A stretch of 12,895 nucleotides of DNA from UMGS172 sp045578845 (GTDB lineage: Bacteria > Bacillota > Clostridia > Oscillospirales > Acutalibacteraceae), in assembly GCA_045578845.1 (NCBI GenBank), contig JAZNLA010000057.1, positions 1 to 12,895 on the forward strand, given 5' to 3'. The position numbers and the translations under genes are program-made. Shown piece by piece: positions 6,618 to 12,895 of this stretch. The notes beneath the pieces were generated by a model that searched no databases, had not been told where the DNA came from, and was given only the letters and a program-made list of their open reading frames with translations. Position 1 is the stretch's first letter, and each line of letters opens with the position of its first letter.

Positions 6618-6648
6618 AAAAACGGCACCCGAGTATTCTCGGGTGCCG
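6616..6648. terminator. Hairpin after parC-like gene
   Basis: CGGCACCCGAG (6623-6633) and CTCGGGTGCCG (6638-6648) form an 11-bp GC-rich stem with a TATT loop, 5 nt after the stop codon. The seven A (6616-6622) precede the stem and the plus side has no T run. As a canonical intrinsic terminator it therefore points to the minus strand. On the plus strand it may end or protect the parEC mRNA. A second, weaker hairpin (TAAAGTT-GAAT-AACTTTA, 6669-6686) follows. Confidence 0.6.
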
Positions 6649-6697
6649 GTCAGCCGATTTACAAACGCTAAAGTTGAATAACTTTAATCTCACTGAC

Positions 6698-6730
6698 AGT
6701 ATTATTTTTGGTACTTTTCAAAATAATACT
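6698..6730. repeat. AT-rich 11-bp inverted repeat upstream of valS
   Basis: AGTATTATTTT (6698-6708) is perfectly mirrored by AAAATAATACT (6720-6730) around an 11-nt centre, ending 20 bp before the valS -35 box. It could be a regulator binding site or an RNA hairpin in the parEC tail. The sequence alone does not decide. Confidence 0.5.
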
Positions 6731-6750
6731 CATGGAAATGTTTACCGGTG

Positions 6751-6779
6751 TTGACAAATTTTGAAAATTGGTATATATT
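6751..6779 (+). promoter_or_regulatory. Sigma-A type promoter for valS
   Basis: TTGACA (6751-6756) is a perfect -35, followed by a 17-nt spacer and TATATT (6774-6779). The spacer contains the palindrome AATTTT-G-AAAATT (6757-6769), a possible operator in a position that could block RNA polymerase. The predicted start is near 6786. Confidence 0.75.
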
Positions 6780-6787
6780 TAATTGAT

Positions 6788-6817
6788 TTCACCTATTAAA
6801 CCGCCTATTGCGGTGAA
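6788..6817 (+). promoter_or_regulatory. valS leader with two mutually exclusive short stems
   Basis: TTCACC (6788-6793) can pair with GGTGAA (6812-6817), right beside the AAAGGA ribosome binding site. Alternatively ACCGC (6800-6804) pairs with GCGGT (6810-6814). Both use bases 6812-6814, so only one can form. The leader is only about 44 nt and has no T-box sequence, although many Firmicute valS genes carry one. Any switching role is inference. Confidence 0.3.
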
Positions 6818-6829
6818 AGGAATGTTTGT

Positions 6830-9454
6830 ATGCTTAAAGAACTTGAAAAGGTTTATAATCCTGCCTCGGTTGAGGACAGGATCTATACTTTTTGGACTGA
6901 AAATAAATATTTTCATGCCGAAGTAGACCAAAAGAAAAAACCGTATACTATAGTTATACCCCCACCCAATATTACGGGACAACTTCATATGGGTCATGCT
7001 TTGGACGAAACATTGCAGGATATTCTTATCCGTTGGAAAAGAATGCAGGGCTATTCGGCTCTGTGGCTTCCCGGTACCGACCATGCGTCTATAGCCACCG
7101 AGGCTAAAATCGTTGAGGCTATGCGTCAAGAGGGTATTTCTAAAGAGGATATAGGCCGCGATGCATTTTTGGAACGTGCTTGGGCTTGGAAAGAAAAGTA
7201 CGGCGGAAGAATTATCGAACAACTCAAAAAACTCGGTACTTCGTGCGACTGGGAAAGGGAACGCTTTACCCTTGATGAGGGCTGTTCTAAGGCGGTTAGA
7301 GAGGTTTTTGTCCGTCTTTACGAAAAGGGACTTATTTATAGAGGTGAGAGGATTATTAACTGGTGTCCTCATTGTCTTACCTCCATTTCCGACGCTGAGG
7401 TTGAATACGGCGAGAAAGACGGCTCGTTCTGGCATTTACGCTATCCTTTGTCTGACGGCAGCGGTTATGTAGAACTTGCTACCACCCGACCTGAAACGCT
7501 GCTTGGCGATACTGCAGTTGCAGTAAACCCCAATGACGAAAGATATAAAGATTTGGTTGGTAAAACCGTAACATTACCGCTTGTAGGTACCCAAATTCCC
7601 ATTATTGCTGACGACTATGTCGAAATGGACTTCGGTACGGGCGTTGTTAAAATTACCCCTGCACATGACCCCAATGACTTTGAGGTCGGACTTCGCCATA
7701 ACCTGCCGGTTATAAATGTTATGACCGATGATGCACATATCAACGAAAACGGCGGAAAATATCAAGGACTTGACCGTTATGAAGCAAGAAAACAAATCGT
7801 AAAGGATTTGGAAGAAGGCGGATATTTAGTAAAAATCGAGCCTATGAAACATAACGTAGGCAGTTGCTACCGTTGTTCAACTATTGTTGAGCCGAGAATT
7901 TCAAAGCAGTGGTTTGTTAAAATGAAACCTTTGGCAGAGCCTGCCATTGACGTTGTTAAAAACGGCGAAATAAAACTTATCCCCGGACGATTTGAAAAGA
8001 CCTACTATAATTGGATGGAAAACATCAAAGACTGGTGTATTTCCCGTCAACTTTGGTGGGGACACAGAATTCCCGCTTGGTACTGTGACGCTTGCGGTGA
8101 AACTGTTGTCAGCCGTACAGATGTAGACATATGTCCTAAGTGCGGTGCAAAGGTAAGAATGGACGAGGATACTTTGGATACTTGGTTCTCGTCGGCACTT
8201 TGGCCGTTCTCAACACTCGGTTGGCCCGAAAACAATATTGACCTTAAATATTTCTATCCTACAAGTACACTTGTAACGGGTTACGATATTATATTCTTCT
8301 GGGTTGCCCGTATGATTTTCTCGGGACTTGAATATACCGGAAAAGCACCGTTTGACACCGTTCTTTTCCACGGTATTGTACGCGATGCCGAGGGCAGAAA
8401 AATGTCAAAGTCTTTGGGTAACGGTATAGACCCGCTTGTAGAGATTGAAAAATACGGTGCCGATGCTCTGAGATTTACCCTTGCTACAGGCAACACCCCC
8501 GGTAACGATATGCGTTATTCCGCCGAGCGTGTTGAGGCAAGCCGTAATTTTGCGAACAAACTTTGGAACGCCGCACGTTTTGTGCTTATGAACATGAGTG
8601 ACGACGAGCCTACACCTTATATACCCGAAAAGTTAGAACTTGAAGACAAATGGTTGCTTAGTAAATACAAAACACTCGTTGCAGAGGTTACCGAAAACCT
8701 GGATAAATTTGAAATCGGCCTTGCCGTTTCAAAACTTTATGATTTTATCTGGGATGTTTACTGCGACTGGTATATTGAACTTGCCAAGGTACGCCTTAAT
8801 TCGGAAGATAAAGAAAAGGCTGTTGCTAAAGGTGTGCTTGTATATGTGCTTTCAAACACATTGAAACTTCTTCATCCTTTTATGCCGTTTATAACCGAAG
8901 AAATTTGGCAGGCACTTCCTCACGAAGGCGAGTCGATTATGGTATCAAGTTGGCCTACAGTTTCTGAGAAACTTGAATTCGCCGCTGAGGAAGCAGAATT
9001 TGAAAAGGTTATGGATGTTATTAAGGCTGTGCGTAACCGCCGTGCCGAAATGAATGTTCCGCCCTCTAAAAAGGCAAAACTTTATATAAGGACCGACAGT
9101 GACAAAACTTTTGGGGATTGTGCTGTGTTTATGTGCCGTTTGGCATCTGCTTCTGAGGTAGAGTTGGGCGATGCTGATGTTGACGGTGCAGTACGTGTTG
9201 TTACAAATGATGCGGTTGTTCAAATTCCTTTGAACGAACTTGTGGATTTTGCGAAAGAGTTGGAACGGCTCGAAAAGGAACTTGCCGCCGCTACTAAAGA
9301 CAGAGATTTCTTTGGTAATAAACTTAACAATCCGTCTTTTGTGTCAAAAGCACCTGCAAATGTTGTTGAAGCCCAGCGTGAGTCTTATAAAAAGGCTTGC
9401 GACAAGGTAGCACTTCTTGAAAACAGCATTGCCGATGTTAAATCCAAAATCTAA
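6830..9454 (+). CDS. valS: Valyl-tRNA synthetase
   Basis: This class I synthetase charges tRNA-Val with valine in the cytoplasm. At 874 residues it is the typical bacterial length. PPPNITGQLHMGHA (45-58) contains the HIGH-type motif, HMGH at 53-56. KMSKS is at 524-528. The editing (CP1) domain lies between, with the TTRPETLLGDTA segment and DPNDFEVG. A zinc-ribbon-like knuckle uses C419, C422, C435 and C438 (CDAC...CPKC). The anticodon-binding helical domain contains WDVYCDWYIELAK, and a coiled-coil arm rich in E/K/L ends the protein (about 805-874), both normal for ValRS. AAAGGA lies 8 nt upstream of the ATG. Its own promoter is at 6751-6779 and a terminator follows the stop by 5 nt. Nothing appears damaged. 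Confidence 0.98.
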   Translation: MLKELEKVYNPASVEDRIYTFWTENKYFHAEVDQKKKPYTIVIPPPNITGQLHMGHALDETLQDILIRWKRMQGYSALWLPGTDHASIATEAKIVEAMRQEGISKEDIGRDAFLERAWAWKEKYGGRIIEQLKKLGTSCDWERERFTLDEGCSKAVREVFVRLYEKGLIYRGERIINWCPHCLTSISDAEVEYGEKDGSFWHLRYPLSDGSGYVELATTRPETLLGDTAVAVNPNDERYKDLVGKTVTLPLVGTQIPIIADDYVEMDFGTGVVKITPAHDPNDFEVGLRHNLPVINVMTDDAHINENGGKYQGLDRYEARKQIVKDLEEGGYLVKIEPMKHNVGSCYRCSTIVEPRISKQWFVKMKPLAEPAIDVVKNGEIKLIPGRFEKTYYNWMENIKDWCISRQLWWGHRIPAWYCDACGETVVSRTDVDICPKCGAKVRMDEDTLDTWFSSALWPFSTLGWPENNIDLKYFYPTSTLVTGYDIIFFWVARMIFSGLEYTGKAPFDTVLFHGIVRDAEGRKMSKSLGNGIDPLVEIEKYGADALRFTLATGNTPGNDMRYSAERVEASRNFANKLWNAARFVLMNMSDDEPTPYIPEKLELEDKWLLSKYKTLVAEVTENLDKFEIGLAVSKLYDFIWDVYCDWYIELAKVRLNSEDKEKAVAKGVLVYVLSNTLKLLHPFMPFITEEIWQALPHEGESIMVSSWPTVSEKLEFAAEEAEFEKVMDVIKAVRNRRAEMNVPPSKKAKLYIRTDSDKTFGDCAVFMCRLASASEVELGDADVDGAVRVVTNDAVVQIPLNELVDFAKELERLEKELAAATKDRDFFGNKLNNPSFVSKAPANVVEAQRESYKKACDKVALLENSIADVKSKI

Positions 9455-9458
9455 AATA

Positions 9459-9485
9459 AACAGCGGGCTTTTTGCCCGCTGTTTT
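9459..9485 (+). terminator. valS terminator, abutting the folC start
   Basis: AACAGCGGGC (9459-9468) pairs with GCCCGCTGTT (9474-9483) around a five-T loop, then more T. It ends 18 nt before the folC ATG. A weak promoter, TTGCCG (9429-9434)-17 nt-TAAAAT (9452-9457), would start transcription at about 9464, within the left arm, giving a transcript that cannot form this hairpin. Confidence 0.85.
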
Positions 9486-9503
9486 TCGGAAAGAAGAAAT
9501 AGT

Positions 9504-10760
9504 ATGACCGCATTGGACTATATTCATTCGTTGTTCACATTCGGCTCGAAACCGGGATTGGAACGAATTGAAAAATTACTTTTTTCGCTTGGCAATCCCG
9601 AAAAAAAACTTAATATTATCCATGTCGCAGGGACAAACGGAAAAGGCTCGGTTTGTACGTATATTTCGTCTATACTGAGAACTAAAGGGCTCAAAACAGG
9701 TCTTTATATTTCGCCGTTTGTGGTTTGTTTTAATGAGCGTATACAGATAAACGGTGAGTATATTAGTGACAGCAACCTTGAAAAATATACCGAGATTGTT
9801 AGAGAACACAGCAAAAAAGTCTACTGCGAAAGTGACCCAATAACCGAGTTTGAGTTCATTACGGCTTTGGCTTTTAAATACTTTGCCGATAATAATTGCG
9901 ACGCGGTTGTTTTAGAGGTCGGACTCGGCGGCAGGCTTGACGCTACAAATGTTATAACTTCACCAAAAGTATCGGTTATAACCAAGATTGATTTGGACCA
10001 TACGGGTGTTTTGGGCGATACCGTAGGTGAAATAGCAAAGGAAAAGTGCGGCATTATAAAGAAAAACTGCCCCACAGTTACCATGTGCCAAAATAAAGGC
10101 GAAGCGTTAAATGTCATAACCGATACGGCAAGTGAAATGAATTCCCGCCTTTTTGTGACCGAACAACCCGAAAAAATAAGCAAAAGCGATATTTTCGGCA
10201 GTGAGTTTGTTTATGACGGTAACTGTTATTTTGTACCGTTAGCGGGAGACCACCAAATTGATAATGCTGTTACCGCCATTACCGCCGTAAAGACAGCGTA
10301 TCCCGATATAAGTGAAGAGCATATAAAAAATGGTTTAAAATTTGCAAAATTTCCCGCAAGGTGTGAGATAGTATCATTCGACCCGTTTATTTTGCTCGAC
10401 GGCTCACATAACCCAAACGGCACAAATGCGTTAAGCCGTCTTTTAAAAAACGGAGAGTTAGACGGTGCTGTGGCAGTAGTTGGTTTTATGGCAGATAAGG
10501 ATGTGGAAGATGCCGTAAAAGAGGTAGGCGGTTTGTTTTCAAAAATGATAACCGTTAGTGTAAAATCGAATAAACGCAGTATGACGGCGGAAGATTTAAA
10601 AGAAATTTGCCTTAAATACTGCGGTGACGTAACCGCTTCTGAAGATTATGAGTCGGCAATAAATATTGCATTAAAAACGGATAAACCCATTATAGTTTTC
10701 GGCTCTCTTTACTTGGCAGGGGATATAAGACCTTTGCTACTACAGAAAAAGACAAAATAA
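9504..10760 (+). CDS. folC: Folylpolyglutamate synthase / dihydrofolate synthase
   Basis: This cytosolic Mur-ligase-family enzyme adds glutamate to dihydropteroate or reduced folates using ATP. The 418-residue product carries the P-loop GTNGKGS (43-49), the folate-binding stretch LYISPFVVCFNERIQING, EVGLGGRLDATNV (which leads into TKIDLDHTGVLG), the C-terminal domain motif LDGSHNPNG, and GSLYLAGDIR near the end. The frame is open back to an ATG at 9417, but that version would read through the valS 3' end and its terminator hairpin. The ATG at 9504, preceded by a GA-rich but weak ribosome site (GGAAAGAAG), matches the family start. Whether it does the synthase step, polyglutamylation or both cannot be told from sequence alone. 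No other folate gene is adjacent. Confidence 0.95.
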   Translation: MTALDYIHSLFTFGSKPGLERIEKLLFSLGNPEKKLNIIHVAGTNGKGSVCTYISSILRTKGLKTGLYISPFVVCFNERIQINGEYISDSNLEKYTEIVREHSKKVYCESDPITEFEFITALAFKYFADNNCDAVVLEVGLGGRLDATNVITSPKVSVITKIDLDHTGVLGDTVGEIAKEKCGIIKKNCPTVTMCQNKGEALNVITDTASEMNSRLFVTEQPEKISKSDIFGSEFVYDGNCYFVPLAGDHQIDNAVTAITAVKTAYPDISEEHIKNGLKFAKFPARCEIVSFDPFILLDGSHNPNGTNALSRLLKNGELDGAVAVVGFMADKDVEDAVKEVGGLFSKMITVSVKSNKRSMTAEDLKEICLKYCGDVTASEDYESAINIALKTDKPIIVFGSLYLAGDIRPLLLQKKTK

Positions 10761-10789
10761 TCACACATAAAGTGACAAATATTGCAATT

Positions 10790-10822
10790 AAAATCCGCTA
10801 CAATGTTGGTAGCGGATTTTTT
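10790..10822 (+). terminator. folC terminator, abutting the spoIIAA start
   Basis: AAAATCCGCTA (10790-10800) pairs with TAGCGGATTTT (10810-10820) over 11 bp around a 9-nt loop, and six T end it. Only 19 nt separate it from the spoIIAA ATG. A TACAAT box (10799-10804) sits at the loop edge, but no good -35 lies 16-18 nt upstream. Confidence 0.88.
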
Positions 10823-10841
10823 ATTTAAGGGAAGTGTGAAA

Positions 10842-11150
10842 ATGTCAGTTAAAATAACGGCGAGCGGTGAGGTTGTGACCGCATTTTTAGACGGTGAAAT
10901 AGATCATCATTCGGCGAGTGTTATACGAAATGAAATCGACGCAGAGGTCGAAAGGCAAATGCCGACCATGTTAATACTGGACTTCAGAGATGTAACCTTT
11001 ATGGATAGTTCAGGGATAGGACTTGTTATGGGTCGTTATAAACTGTTAAAGCCAATGGGTGCCGAACTTCATATAACAAATACGTCACCGCAAATATTTA
11101 AGGTTATGAAACTTGCAGGTCTTGACCGACTTGCCAAGTTAGACAGATAG
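10842..11150 (+). CDS. spoIIAA: Anti-sigma F factor antagonist SpoIIAA
   Basis: This STAS-domain protein frees sigma F by binding SpoIIAB when unphosphorylated. The 102 residues contain FLDGEIDHHSA (15-25) and LILDFRDVTFMDSSGIG (44-60). The second serine, S57 in MDSSGIG, matches the residue phosphorylated by SpoIIAB in Bacillus. The frame extends upstream to 10782, but the ATG at 10842 matches the family start, and the longer form would include the folC terminator. AAGGG lies about 10 nt upstream. It heads the spoIIA operon, with spoIIAB starting 10 nt after its stop. The dacF gene that often precedes spoIIA in bacilli is absent, replaced by folC. No clear sigma-H promoter was identified. Confidence 0.95.
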   Translation: MSVKITASGEVVTAFLDGEIDHHSASVIRNEIDAEVERQMPTMLILDFRDVTFMDSSGIGLVMGRYKLLKPMGAELHITNTSPQIFKVMKLAGLDRLAKLDR

Positions 11151-11160
11151 GAGAAGTTTT

Positions 11161-11598
11161 ATGATAAAGGATGAAATAAAACTCGTAATGCCGTCACGCT
11201 CGGCAAACGAGGGGTTTGCAAGAGTAGCGGTCAGTGCGTTTGTGGCAAGATTTGACCCGACCATTGAAGAATTAAACGATATAAAAACCGCCGTTTCCGA
11301 AGCGGTTACCAACTGTATAGTTCATGCCTATAAGGATACTATCGGCAAAATCTACATAACGGTCAGTGCCGAAAAAGAAACGGTAAAAATTAAAATTCGT
11401 GACAGAGGCTGTGGAATTCCCGATGTCAAAAAAGCAAGAGAACCGCTTTTTACAACAGGCGGTGAAGAACGGGCGGGATTGGGATTTGCCGTAATGGAAA
11501 GTTTTACCGATAATCTAAAGGTACGTTCGGCCGTAGGAAGGGGAACGACGGTGACCATGAGTAAACGCCTGAATATTAAAAATGACCGTAACAAATGA
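11161..11598 (+). CDS. spoIIAB: Anti-sigma F factor / serine kinase SpoIIAB
   Basis: This GHKL-fold protein holds sigma F inactive and phosphorylates SpoIIAA, switching partners according to ATP or ADP. The 145 residues show the N box E47-A-V-T-N51, the G1 box DRGCG (81-85) and the G2 box GLGFA (106-110). R21 lies near the position of the Bacillus arginine (R20) that contacts both partners. Length matches the family. GGAGAAG overlaps the spoIIAA stop and lies 5 nt before the ATG, so translation should be coupled. Its 3' end overlaps sigF by 17 nt. Confidence 0.97.
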   Translation: MIKDEIKLVMPSRSANEGFARVAVSAFVARFDPTIEELNDIKTAVSEAVTNCIVHAYKDTIGKIYITVSAEKETVKIKIRDRGCGIPDVKKAREPLFTTGGEERAGLGFAVMESFTDNLKVRSAVGRGTTVTMSKRLNIKNDRNK

Positions 11599-12235
11599 GT
11601 TTGTTGAGAAAAATATGGGGCTTGTTCATTCTTGTTGCGGGAAGTTTAAGGGAAAAGGTATAGAATATGATGACCTTGTGGGTGCGGGGTCGGTAGGACT
11701 TATTAAAGCGATAAAAGGTTTTGACGAGCAAAGAGGACTTATGTTTTCCACCTATGCCGTTCCCGTAATATTAGGTGAAATACGCCGAATGTTTCGTGAC
11801 GGCGGAAGTGTTAAAGTGGGCAGAACGTTAAAGGAACTGTCACTTAAAGCGGTGAGAGAAAATGAACGGCTTTCGAAGACACTCGGTAGGGAGCCTACTG
11901 TAAAAGAAATAGCCGATTCATTAGGTGTAGACATAGAATCGGTTGCCGAGGCACTTTGTGCCGCACAGCCGACACTGTCGTTAACGGTTGATAACGAAGA
12001 CGGCAGTTTGGAATTTGATATAGCGGTTGACGGCGGTCATGAAAAACTCATTGACAGAATTTCACTGGCCGAAGTGTTAAAACTGTTGCCCGACAGTGAT
12101 AGACAACTTATTATTTTAAGGTATTACCATTCAAAAACACAAAGTGAAACGGCATTGACACTCGGTATGTCGCAGGTGCAGGTGTCACGCAGGGAAAGGG
12201 TGCTACTTTCTCAAATGCGTCAAATGTTAGCATAA
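11582..12235 (+). CDS. sigF: RNA polymerase sporulation sigma factor F
   Basis: This is the first forespore-specific sigma factor. The 217 residues are shorter than Bacillus SigF (about 255), lacking much of the N-terminal extension. Region 2 runs from YDDLVGAGSVGLIKAIKGFD (29-48) through FSTYAVPVILGEIRRMFRD. Region 3 contains LSKTLGREPTVKEIADSLG, and region 4 ends with the HTH SQSETALTLGMSQVQVSRRE-type segment (about 183-206). The start at 11582 overlaps spoIIAB by 17 nt and has no Shine-Dalgarno site, so synthesis probably depends on coupling to SpoIIAB, fixing the ratio of sigma to anti-sigma. A terminator hairpin includes its stop codon. Confidence 0.96.
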   Translation: MTVTNEFVEKNMGLVHSCCGKFKGKGIEYDDLVGAGSVGLIKAIKGFDEQRGLMFSTYAVPVILGEIRRMFRDGGSVKVGRTLKELSLKAVRENERLSKTLGREPTVKEIADSLGVDIESVAEALCAAQPTLSLTVDNEDGSLEFDIAVDGGHEKLIDRISLAEVLKLLPDSDRQLIILRYYHSKTQSETALTLGMSQVQVSRRERVLLSQMRQMLA

Positions 12236-12263
12236 GGTGATATTTTATATCACCTTATTTTTT
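12232..12263 (+). terminator. spoIIA operon terminator overlapping the sigF stop
   Basis: ATAAGGTGATAT (12232-12243) and ATATCACCTTAT (12247-12258) form a perfect 12-bp stem with a TTT loop, and a T run follows. The sigF TAA (12233-12235) lies in the left arm, so the last ribosome must clear before the hairpin can fold. Confidence 0.9.
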
Positions 12264-12278
12264 ATGTAATGTTTTTAG

Positions 12279-12307
12279 TTGACAATAAGATTTCTGCAAT
12301 GTATAAT
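12279..12307 (+). promoter_or_regulatory. Consensus sigma-A promoter for the lipoprotein gene
   Basis: TTGACA (12279-12284), 17 nt and TATAAT (12302-12307) match the sigma-A consensus at every position. AAAGGAGA (12325-12332) then precedes the ATG at 12340 by 7 nt. This is the strongest promoter in the window. Confidence 0.9.
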
Positions 12308-12339
12308 ACTTGTATAATAAATACAAAGGAGATACTTTA

Positions 12340-12895
12340 ATGAAAAAAGCAATTAGAGTTTTATGTCTTTTACTGTGCATTGCTATCTTTGTATCGCTTT
12401 TTGCTGCTTGCGGTAAAGAAAATAAACCATCTGGCAGTTCAAGTAATGTAACCGCCGAAGGTGTACACTGCTGATGTAAATTTTGCTGATGCAGACGGAG
12501 AATCGGTTTATCGTGTTGTTCGTCCTGACAAAATGGATTCTGAGGCGGCAGATCTTCCGACTAAGGTCTTAAAAGCATTAAGAGATAAATTTGATATAAG
12601 CGTCAAAAATGTCACTGATGAAGAAGACGGAACAGATGTCGCTGAGATTATTATAGGCAAAACCAACCGTCCTGAAACAGAATTGGCTAAGAATTTGCTT
12701 GTATCTGAAGCAACCGGCAGAGATAACGAGTATATTATTGCTACCATCAATGATGATATCGTAATCTACGGTATAACCAACGCTTCTCTCATAGCAGCGG
12801 TAGATTATTTCTGTGATACATATGTCACAGGAAACGTTATAACAGGTGGTATACATCATTTCTACACCAATACTGAAGGGTTTACAGATATAAAG
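12340..12895 (+). pseudogene. Lipoprotein gene with apparent +1 frameshift, truncated at window edge
   Basis: The first frame (12340-12474) encodes MKKAIRVLCLLLCIAIFVSLFAACGKE, a lipoprotein signal peptide with its lipobox cysteine at residue 24, then a Ser/Asn-rich linker, and stops at TGA after 44 residues. A second frame is open from 12452 to the window end (12461-12895 is exactly 145 codons) and reads like a natural continuation: VYTADVNFADADGESVYRVVRPDK, then EIIIGKTNRPETELAKNLL and NDDIVIYGITNASLIAAVDYF. Removing one G at 12460-12461 joins the frames as TAEVYTADV. The continuation resembles the alpha/beta N-terminal domain of clostridial surface lipoproteins and glycosidases ('E-I-xx-G-x-TNRPE', then a strand and a helix). 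That likeness is from memory, and function is unknown. The 3' end lies outside the window. It could be a true pseudogene, a phase-variable gene or a sequencing error. Confidence 0.75.

Noticed and set aside
6786..6829. T-box riboswitch before valS
   Set aside because: The leader is about 44 nt and has no AGGGTGG-type T-box sequence or specifier stem; there is no room for one.
6779..7435. 218-aa minus-strand open frame
   Set aside because: It lies antisense to valS, whose identity is certain, and looks like no protein family; it is a shadow frame.
9417..9503. Upstream extension of folC
   Set aside because: It overlaps valS and would translate the terminator hairpin; the family start matches the ATG at 9504.
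10782..10841. Upstream extension of spoIIAA
   Set aside because: It would translate the folC terminator; SpoIIAA proteins begin close to the ATG at 10842.
12452..12474. Programmed ribosomal frameshift in the lipoprotein gene
   Set aside because: No X-XXY-YYZ heptamer, no downstream pseudoknot evident and no internal Shine-Dalgarno stimulator; an indel is simpler.

Overview
The window looks like a chromosomal stretch from a spore-forming, low-to-moderate GC member of the Clostridia, probably near the Oscillospiraceae/Ruminococcaceae. The basis is a complete spoIIAA-spoIIAB-sigF operon, Gram-positive style Shine-Dalgarno sites, AT-rich intergenic regions and sigma-A type promoters. The lineage is inferred from gene content and protein style, not from a database search.

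Layout. Bases 1-1050 are a repeat-rich accessory strip: the tail of an upstream gene and its terminator, two 110-bp direct repeats (109-218 and 842-951, about 95% identical), and between them a divergent pair of tiny genes, a 54-residue cysteine-rich protein (minus strand) and a 67-residue Cro/C1-type HTH protein (plus strand). Next come two minus-strand membrane genes, a TM2-domain protein and a TVP38/TMEM64 (VTT, DedA-superfamily) protein. From 2295 onward every gene is on the plus strand: a type IIA topoisomerase B/A pair resembling parE-parC with unusual motif variants; valyl-tRNA synthetase (valS); folylpolyglutamate synthase (folC); the spoIIA operon encoding the anti-anti-sigma factor, anti-sigma kinase and forespore sigma factor F; and, running off the right edge, a lipoprotein gene that appears broken by a one-base frameshift.

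Functional links. The topoisomerase pair should form one A2B2 enzyme, since the genes are 12 nt apart with a strong ribosome binding site. SpoIIAA, SpoIIAB and SigF form the classic partner-switching module of early forespore development. valS, folC and spoIIA lie in one direction. Both the valS and folC terminators end only 18-19 nt before the next start codon, so downstream expression must come from readthrough or from promoters buried in the preceding gene or hairpin. Strong sigma-A-like promoters (-35/-10 with a 17-nt spacer) are visible before the HTH, TM2, VTT, topoisomerase, valS and lipoprotein genes.

No CRISPR array, tRNA, rRNA, transposase or prophage gene was seen. No clearly new multi-gene system is proven. 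The best leads are the repeat-bracketed Cys-rich/HTH pair, the divergent topoisomerase, the terminator-abutting gene starts, a possible ATT start codon and the frameshifted lipoprotein.
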